A stretch of DNA of 5,872 bases, taken from NCBI GenBank assembly GCA_015904075.1, contig JABMDH010000019.1, forward strand, positions 24,790-30,661, written 5' to 3'. This DNA is from Nitrospira sp. GTDB lineage: Bacteria; Nitrospirota; Nitrospiria; Nitrospirales; Nitrospiraceae. A program made the position numbers and the translations under genes. The notes beneath the pieces are model-generated. The model was given only the letters and a program-made list of their open reading frames with translations, did no database searches and was not told the DNA's origin. Positions 1-4,078 of this stretch are shown here, one piece after another. The first letter of the stretch is position 1; every line of letters begins with the position of its first letter.

Positions 1-293
1 GGGATCTCTTCCGGCGCATGCTGGCCGTCGGCATCTAGCGTCATGACGCCGACTGCGCCATGAGTCAACGCATGATCAAATCCGCGCATAAGGCTGCCGG
101 CCTTTCCGCGGTTCTCATCGTTGCGTAAGACCGTCACATCCAGGCCGGCCAATGCCTGCACCGTCCCATCGACAGACCCGTCGTCCACGACGATCACATG
201 TGGACAGTGCCGGCGCGCGCGTGCAGCCACATCGCGTACAGTCGCCGCCTCGTTATAGGATGGAATCACCACCCAATACGCCTCACGTTTCAC
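1..293 (-). CDS. Family 2 glycosyltransferase, N-terminal part (3' end outside window)
   Basis: This is the first 97 codons of a GT-A fold, family 2 glycosyltransferase, which transfers a sugar from a nucleotide donor, often to a lipid. The sequence shows the N-terminal nucleotide-binding strand with IPSYNEA (residues 10-16), the VVDDGSVDGT block (35-44) whose Asp pair contacts the nucleotide, the NRGKAG loop (61-66) and the metal-binding LDADGQH motif (86-92). This arrangement is typical of the dolichyl/polyprenyl-phosphate glycosyltransferase group. The start is GTG at 293-291: an in-frame TGA lies two codons upstream and a good Shine-Dalgarno is correctly spaced. It follows the reductase gene after 43 bp, and GT2 enzymes are common in aryl polyene clusters, where they are thought to act on the lipid or head group. 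The acceptor cannot be read from this fragment. The family call is firm; the role in the pathway is inference. Confidence 0.9.
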   Translation of the reverse strand, partial: MKREAYWVVIPSYNEAATVRDVAARARRHCPHVIVVDDGSVDGTVQALAGLDVTVLRNDENRGKAGSLMRGFDHALTHGAVGVMTLDADGQHAPEEI

Positions 294-336
294 ATGTCAC
301 CTTCCACGTCCCCTTACGCCTTACGCCACACGTTTC
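277..336 (-). repeat. Short degenerate repeats in the spacer and start of the glycosyltransferase
   Basis: Read on the minus strand, GAAACGTGTGGCGTA (336-322) recurs as GAAACGTGAGGCGTA (291-277), 14 of 15 bases identical. Between them GGCGTAA is followed at once by another GGCGTAA (the forward strand shows TTACGCC twice, 314-327). The first unit begins at the base right after the reductase stop codon; the second contains part of the start codon and the first codons of the glycosyltransferase. It looks like a decayed tandem array of a short intergenic unit. I see no hairpin strong enough to call a terminator. Confidence 0.5.
297..305 (-). promoter_or_regulatory. Ribosome binding site of the glycosyltransferase
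   Basis: On the minus strand this reads GGAAGGTGA, with core GGAAGG at 305-300 ending six bases before the GTG start at 293. It is one of two clear Shine-Dalgarno sequences in the window and decides the GTG start. This gene is the only one not overlapping its upstream neighbour, so it needs its own ribosome entry. Confidence 0.6.
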
Positions 337-1062
337 CTACGCCATGCCTCCATTCACCCCGATGACCTGTCCGGTAATATATCCCGCTTGCTCTGACAGG
401 AGAAACGAGACCAGCGCCGCCACTTCTTCCGGAGTGCCGGCACGCTTCATCGGCACCATCGCTTCAACCTGCTCCGGTTTGAACGCATTCCTGGTGGAGG
501 GTGATTCGATCAGGCCGGGCGCCACCACATTGACCGTGATGCCCCGTGACGCCAATTCGATCGCCAGCGACTTGCTTGCCCCATGCAGGCCGGCTTTGGC
601 CGCGGCATAGTTCGTCTGGCCGCGATTGCCGATTACGCCGGCTAACGATGAGATGGAAACGATCCGCCCCCAGCGCGTGCCGATCATCGGCAGCAACAGC
701 GGCTGCGTGACATTGAAAAACCCGTTGAGCGAAAGATCAATGACCCTGCTCCACTGTTCGCCGGTCATCCCGGCCATCGGCGCATCCTCGTGCAGGCCAG
801 CGTTGTTGACCACAATTTGAATCGGCCCGTCCTTCAACAGCGATTCGAGCGATCGGCCGGTCGCATCCGCGTCGGTGATGTCGAAGGACGCACTCGACGC
901 AGTCCCGCCATGAGCCTTGATCTTCTCGGCCATCCGTTGAGCCGACTCGACATGCCGGTACGCATGCAGAATCACAGCATGTCCGTCGGCGGCCAACCGT
1001 TCGGCAATCGCGGAGCCGATGACACCGCTCCCTCCTGTGACCAGCGCGCGTCTCTGCGTCAT
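337..1062 (-). CDS. fabG: 3-oxoacyl-ACP reductase, FabG/ApeQ-like short-chain dehydrogenase
   Basis: This complete 241-aa classical short-chain dehydrogenase/reductase is predicted to reduce the 3-ketoacyl-ACP made by the ketosynthase to 3-hydroxyacyl-ACP with NAD(P)H in the cytoplasm. Visible motifs: Rossmann glycine motif TGGSGVIG (residues 9-16), NNAG (86-89) and the catalytic tetrad Asn113, Ser139 (in VSISS), Tyr152 and Lys156 (YAAAK). The C-terminal GxxxGVNGGMA ending is typical of the FabG group, and the length is normal. The glycine motif has GVIG where housekeeping FabG usually has RGIG. Its ATG overlaps the dehydratase stop codon as ATGA (4 bp) and there is no strong Shine-Dalgarno, so it is probably translated by termination-reinitiation. 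Position next to the dehydratase and KS supports the ApeQ role in polyene synthesis rather than general fatty acid synthesis; that assignment is inference. Confidence 0.93.
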   Translation of the reverse strand: MTQRRALVTGGSGVIGSAIAERLAADGHAVILHAYRHVESAQRMAEKIKAHGGTASSASFDITDADATGRSLESLLKDGPIQIVVNNAGLHEDAPMAGMTGEQWSRVIDLSLNGFFNVTQPLLLPMIGTRWGRIVSISSLAGVIGNRGQTNYAAAKAGLHGASKSLAIELASRGITVNVVAPGLIESPSTRNAFKPEQVEAMVPMKRAGTPEEVAALVSFLLSEQAGYITGQVIGVNGGMA

Positions 1063-1502
1063 ACCGGCGCCCGTTTCAAAAAAATGGAGGCCCGCCCGCT
1101 TATCACCTCGCGGCCTCCGGATGAAATAGCGAATCGGTACAGAAAACTGTCGTCTCCCATGAACAGACGTGTCGCCTCGATCGTCAGTTCATCCGGACAG
1201 TCATCGAGCCGGTCGATGCCGAACACCACATCACGCACACCTCCGACATAGCCGATCGACCCGTTCGACGATCTCCCTCCATTGAGCAACCCCACATGGA
1301 CTCCCATCGCTTGAGCGGCATATTCGATCCCCGCGACGGCATCCAGGCACGCGCCCCGGCGAAGCGGATTTGCCGGATCCTGATGGGTCTTTGTATGGCA
1401 GCGAATCGACGACTCGTCCCACGATGCCGCCCGGTCGAGCAGCCGCATGGCCCCTGCATGGGGAAGAAAGGCGGCCAGGTCGTCTTTGGTCAAATGCGGC
1501 AT
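1059..1502 (-). CDS. ApeP-like 3-hydroxyacyl-ACP dehydratase (hotdog fold)
   Basis: This complete 147-aa protein resembles the ApeP-type dehydratases of aryl polyene clusters, small hotdog-fold proteins distantly related to FabZ/FabA that remove water from 3-hydroxyacyl-ACP to give the trans-2-enoyl unit. Features that can be seen: LPHAGAMRLLD near the N-terminus (residues 13-23), the NPLRRG segment (45-50), the long central helix GIEYAAQAMGVH (58-69) characteristic of the group, and a C-terminal GRASIFLK strand. His15, Glu60 and His69 are conserved-looking polar residues that may line the active site; I cannot assign the catalytic pair from sequence alone. The start ATG lies inside the end of the ApeC-like gene (13-bp overlap) and the stop overlaps the reductase start by 4 bp, which suggests coupled expression. 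In APE systems ApeP works with a second hotdog protein, ApeI; no ApeI is visible here. Confidence 0.85.
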   Translation of the reverse strand: MPHLTKDDLAAFLPHAGAMRLLDRAASWDESSIRCHTKTHQDPANPLRRGACLDAVAGIEYAAQAMGVHVGLLNGGRSSNGSIGYVGGVRDVVFGIDRLDDCPDELTIEATRLFMGDDSFLYRFAISSGGREVISGRASIFLKRAPV

Positions 1503-2290
1503 GGCTCAAGATCCACAATGAGCTGCTGGCTATCCGACAAGCTGAACCCGACGGTTCGCCCGCCGCCGGCAGCGGCAGCGCTCAGTAGAAGCAGCGAGTG
1601 GGCAGCGGGATTACCTTGCCGAACCAGTTCTAATTCGGGATCTTCAAGACCGGCTATTTCGCCTGTATGCGCTGTTTCGAGATGCACCCGCATGACAGGA
1701 GAGGAGCCGTCCGAGGGAGGTGTCAGCACAAGCGCCACGGCAAATCCCTCTGTAATGGGACGAGCCTGGCTGAGCGGCTCCGGCACGACCAGATCGTAGG
1801 CCACCAACAACACCGGCCGTTGCTCCACACATACCACTGTCGCTGCTTCCAACAAACCGGCTGCAAATGAATCGTCGTAGCAAGACAGCGCCGTCGAGGA
1901 CTGTTGCCCGGCCGTCGCAATGCCCCAATAGCCGGCGGCTGTGTTATGTACCGATTGATGAAACAGCGTCGGGGAAATCATCCGATCCGGCAAACAGAGG
2001 GCACGACAGAGTTTGTCGAACACACCCATTTCACCACCCGAGGAAGCAAACACCGTCGGCACCTCGCGAGGGTCCAGGCCCGATCGGCCGATGGCTTCTT
2101 GCGCAACCTGCATGGCCCACCGGACGCAGTCGCTGCTCCGCCGCCGTTCATTCGGAGGCAGCAGTTCCGCTTCCGGATCAGGCACGACTCCCGGTTGATA
2201 GGGACGAGTCCCGGCGAGCACCGCTCGACCGGCATCCCAACCGGCAAGGCCCGAAGCCAGGAGTCCGATACCGCCGATCGCTACCTTCAT
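1490..2290 (-). CDS. ApeC-like ketosynthase-fold partner (chain length factor)
   Basis: This complete 266-aa protein belongs to the short beta-ketoacyl-synthase-like family (Ketoacyl-synt_2) that includes ApeC, the chain-length-factor-like partner of the ApeO ketosynthase. Recognisable blocks are an N-terminal IGGIGLLASG strand (residues 5-14), LPPNERRRSS (44-53), FASSGGEMGVFDKLC (81-95) and the family signature SPTLFHQSVHNTAAGYW (106-122). It is only about two thirds of a normal KS, has no TACSSS nucleophile elbow and no HGTxTxxND or GHTxGAAG blocks, so it should not condense by itself. By analogy with ApeO-ApeC it would pair with the KS encoded just upstream and help shape the chain tunnel. 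Its ATG overlaps the stop of the downstream KS fragment as ATGA (4 bp), so in an intact operon the KS and its partner would be translated in step. The family call is strong; pairing is inference. Confidence 0.88.
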   Translation of the reverse strand: MKVAIGGIGLLASGLAGWDAGRAVLAGTRPYQPGVVPDPEAELLPPNERRRSSDCVRWAMQVAQEAIGRSGLDPREVPTVFASSGGEMGVFDKLCRALCLPDRMISPTLFHQSVHNTAAGYWGIATAGQQSSTALSCYDDSFAAGLLEAATVVCVEQRPVLLVAYDLVVPEPLSQARPITEGFAVALVLTPPSDGSSPVMRVHLETAHTGEIAGLEDPELELVRQGNPAAHSLLLLSAAAAGGGRTVGFSLSDSQQLIVDLEPCRI

Positions 2291-2892
2291 GGCAATTTCC
2301 CAAAAACCAAGCTGCAGTTATTTCCCCCGAATCCGAAGATGTTACTGACCGCGTACGACATCGCGCCGATCTGATTCTCGCGAAGAATCCGGCTTTTCAA
2401 GGAAGGGTCTATACGCCGGCAATTGAGCGTCCCGGGCATCAACCCCTGGGCAAGACAGAGGGTAGAAATGACCGCTTCCGTGATACCGGCAGCGCCCAAC
2501 GTATGCCCGGTCCAGCCTTTGGTTGAGCTACAGGCAGGCCGAGCCCCGAACACACTATAGACGGCCTTGTCCTCGACCGAATCATTCGCCCTCGTCGCCG
2601 TTCCGTGCAGATTGATATATTCAATGTCCTCAGCACGAAGCGAGGCCCGGGCCAAGGAGTCTCGAATCGCGCGAACCGCCCCCGCCCCTTCGGGATGCGG
2701 ATGCGACATATGATAGCCATCCGTGCTCTCACCATAGCCGAGGAGGGCAATGGTTCCGCGCCCGCCCACTCGTTCGCAGGACTCCAACAATGCGTAACCG
2801 GCTGCCTCACCCAACGACAGCCCGTCGCGATCCTCGTCGCAGGGTCTGCACGGATCCGTTGACAACAGTTGCAGCGCAGAAAATCCATACAA
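2287..2892 (-). pseudogene. C-terminal ketosynthase fragment, second copy, without catalytic Cys
   Basis: This open frame encodes the C-terminal half of a beta-ketoacyl-ACP synthase from YGFSALQLL to the natural end FGFGGNNCSLVFGKLP. It has the NLHGTATRANDS and KGWTGHTLGAAG blocks with the two catalytic histidines and the conserved lysine, and a complete FGFGGN terminal strand. It lacks the N-terminal half and the TACSSS cysteine, so it cannot condense acyl chains alone. The only start in frame near its beginning is the TTG at 2892, an internal Leu codon in the intact gene, with no convincing ribosome binding site. It is about 95% identical at protein level to the matching part of the upstream KS, and the frame is free of stops and indels. 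Its stop overlaps the ApeC-like start as ATGA, so this copy carries the true 3' end of the KS gene. It is probably not an independent gene. Confidence 0.8.
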
Positions 2893-2897
2893 CGTCG
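2324..2897 (-). repeat. 574-bp direct repeat, copy B (downstream half of KS gene)
   Basis: This segment aligns base for base with 2898-3471 at a constant offset of 574. I count about 48 mismatches and no gaps (roughly 92% identity). It covers KS codons from the ACGACGTTG stretch before YGFSAL to the G-run of FGFGG. Its left flank holds the true KS 3' end. The match stops at the unit boundary on both sides: base 2323 differs from 2897 and base 2898 differs from 3472, so there is no extra microhomology. Confidence 0.92.
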
Positions 2898-4078
2898 CCC
2901 CCGAATCCGAAGATGTTACTGACCGCGTACGACATCGAGCCGATCTGATTCTCGCGAAGAATCCGGCTTTTCAACGAGGGGTCCACGCGCCGGCAATTGA
3001 GCGTCCCGGGCATCAGCCCCTGGGCAAGACAGAGGGTGGAAATAACCGCTTCCGTGATACCGGCAGCACCCAACGTATGCCCGGTCCAACCTTTGGTTGA
3101 GCTGCATGCAGGGCGAGCCCCGAAAATACTATAGACCACCTTGTCCTCGACTGAATCGTTCGCCTTCGTCGCCGTCCCGTGCAAATTGATATACTCAATG
3201 TCCTCAGCGCGAAGCGAGGCCCGGACCAAGGAGTCTCGAATCGCGCGAACCGCCCCCGCCCCTTCGGGGTGCGGATGCGACATATGATAGCCATCCGTGC
3301 TCTCACCATAGCCGAGGAGGGCGATGGTTCCTCGTCCGCCCACTCGTTCGCCGAACTCCAGTAACGCATAGCCGGCCGCCTCACCCAACGACAATCCATC
3401 CCGATCTTCGTCGCAGGGCCTGCACGAATCCGCCGACAACAGTTGCAGCGCGGAAAATCCATACAACGTCGTGAGACAGAGACTGTCCACCCCGCCGACC
3501 ACGGCGGCATCGCACAGGCCGGCTTGCATCAACCGGGCGGCGGTCGCGAAGACTTTTGCGCTCGAAGAGCAGGCGGTCGAAATCACCATGGCCGGCCCCT
3601 GCAATCCAAGACAGGTCCTCACGAAATGCCCCAGAGAAAACATGTTATGCGTATATCGATACCGCGGACCGTACCAGGCCGGCAGCCTATCGGTATGCAG
3701 GTCGCGCTCGCGGTAGGCATGTTCGGTTTCGAGAATTCCGGACGTGCTGGTGCCCATCACGACCGCGATTCGATGTGCGCCGTATCGCTGCTTCGCCTCC
3801 GCCGCCGCCACCATGAAACCGTCCTGCTGAAGGCCAAGCCAAGCCAGCCGGTTGTTACGGCAGTCGAAGGGCCGCAGTTCGTCATCGAGAGAAAAATCCT
3901 CAAGGCCGTCTACTCGCCCGATTGATGTCTTCAGCGCCACATCTTCAAAGTCGCAGGGCTTCAAGCCTGATCGGCGTTTGCGGAGCGCCTCCAGGACAGG
4001 CCTGACTCCTCTGCCGTTCGCCGTCACGAGGGTATAGGCAGATAAGGCCAGCGGGGGCATCGGTTTGAGATCAGGCAC
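2807..4078 (-). CDS. Beta-ketoacyl-ACP synthase (ApeO/FabF-like) with disrupted C-terminus
   Basis: This 423-codon frame encodes an almost complete thiolase-fold ketosynthase that would condense malonyl-ACP with the growing polyene chain. Seen: the nucleophile elbow STACSSS with Cys170, the NLHGTATKANDS block with His300, Lys329, GHTLGAAG with His334, and the C-terminal SNIFGFGG (387-394). GTG at 4078 is chosen as start because of a strong Shine-Dalgarno six bases upstream and an 8-bp overlap with the exporter stop; the ATG at codon 7 is the alternative. After FGFGG the frame runs into the second repeat copy shifted by one base, so the last 29 residues (DVVWIF...RRAVVG) are not KS sequence. 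The conserved Asn of the GFGGxN loop and the final strand are lost, which likely damages the fold. Deleting one 574-bp repeat unit would give a normal 405-aa KS ending NNCSLVFGKLP. As written the gene is probably defective. Confidence 0.85.
   Translation of the reverse strand: MPDLKPMPPLALSAYTLVTANGRGVRPVLEALRKRRSGLKPCDFEDVALKTSIGRVDGLEDFSLDDELRPFDCRNNRLAWLGLQQDGFMVAAAEAKQRYGAHRIAVVMGTSTSGILETEHAYRERDLHTDRLPAWYGPRYRYTHNMFSLGHFVRTCLGLQGPAMVISTACSSSAKVFATAARLMQAGLCDAAVVGGVDSLCLTTLYGFSALQLLSADSCRPCDEDRDGLSLGEAAGYALLEFGERVGGRGTIALLGYGESTDGYHMSHPHPEGAGAVRAIRDSLVRASLRAEDIEYINLHGTATKANDSVEDKVVYSIFGARPACSSTKGWTGHTLGAAGITEAVISTLCLAQGLMPGTLNCRRVDPSLKSRILRENQIGSMSYAVSNIFGFGGDVVWIFCAATVVNGSVQTLRRGSRRAVVG
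2898..3471 (-). repeat. 574-bp direct repeat, copy A (upstream half of KS gene)
   Basis: This is the partner of 2324-2897, abutting it with no spacer. On its right it continues into the N-terminal half of the KS with the catalytic cysteine. The unit is 191 codons plus one base, so the duplication shifts the reading frame at the junction, inside a run of five G residues on the minus strand (2902-2898). Most mismatches with copy B are silent, and the reading frame is open throughout in both copies. Confidence 0.92.

Noticed and set aside
152..610. Plus-strand open frame of 152 codons
   Set aside because: It crosses the glycosyltransferase start, the spacer and the reductase 3' end in antisense, with no motif or ribosome binding site; both minus-strand genes are clearly real.
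1867..2526. Plus-strand open frame of 219 codons
   Set aside because: It lies antisense across the ApeC-like gene and KS fragment, shows no recognisable domain, and its composition (rich in Arg, Pro and Ser) is what the complement of high-GC coding sequence yields.
2890..2892. TTG as a genuine start for the downstream KS fragment
   Set aside because: The same TTG encodes an internal Leu (TTLYGF) in the upstream copy, and the preceding bases are just the repeat junction with no convincing ribosome binding site.
2898..2902. Programmed ribosomal frameshift joining the two KS frames
   Set aside because: The G-run is explained by the FGFGG codons, no stimulatory structure is evident, and the fused product would carry a duplicated half domain with no known KS precedent. 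Kept only as a low-interest check.
2324..3471. Mobile element or insertion sequence as cause of the duplication
   Set aside because: The repeated segment is purely KS coding sequence with no terminal inverted repeats, no transposase and no short target duplication.
3013..3510. Minus-strand open frame of 165 codons within the KS
   Set aside because: It is an alternate-frame shadow of the KS. A very similar shadow occurs at 2439-2888 only because the region is duplicated, not because it is a conserved gene.
337..4078. Housekeeping type II fatty acid synthesis cluster
   Set aside because: The ApeC-like partner, ApeP-type dehydratase and MMPL exporter are hallmarks of polyene-type clusters, and no fabD, fabH or acpP-like gene is in the window.
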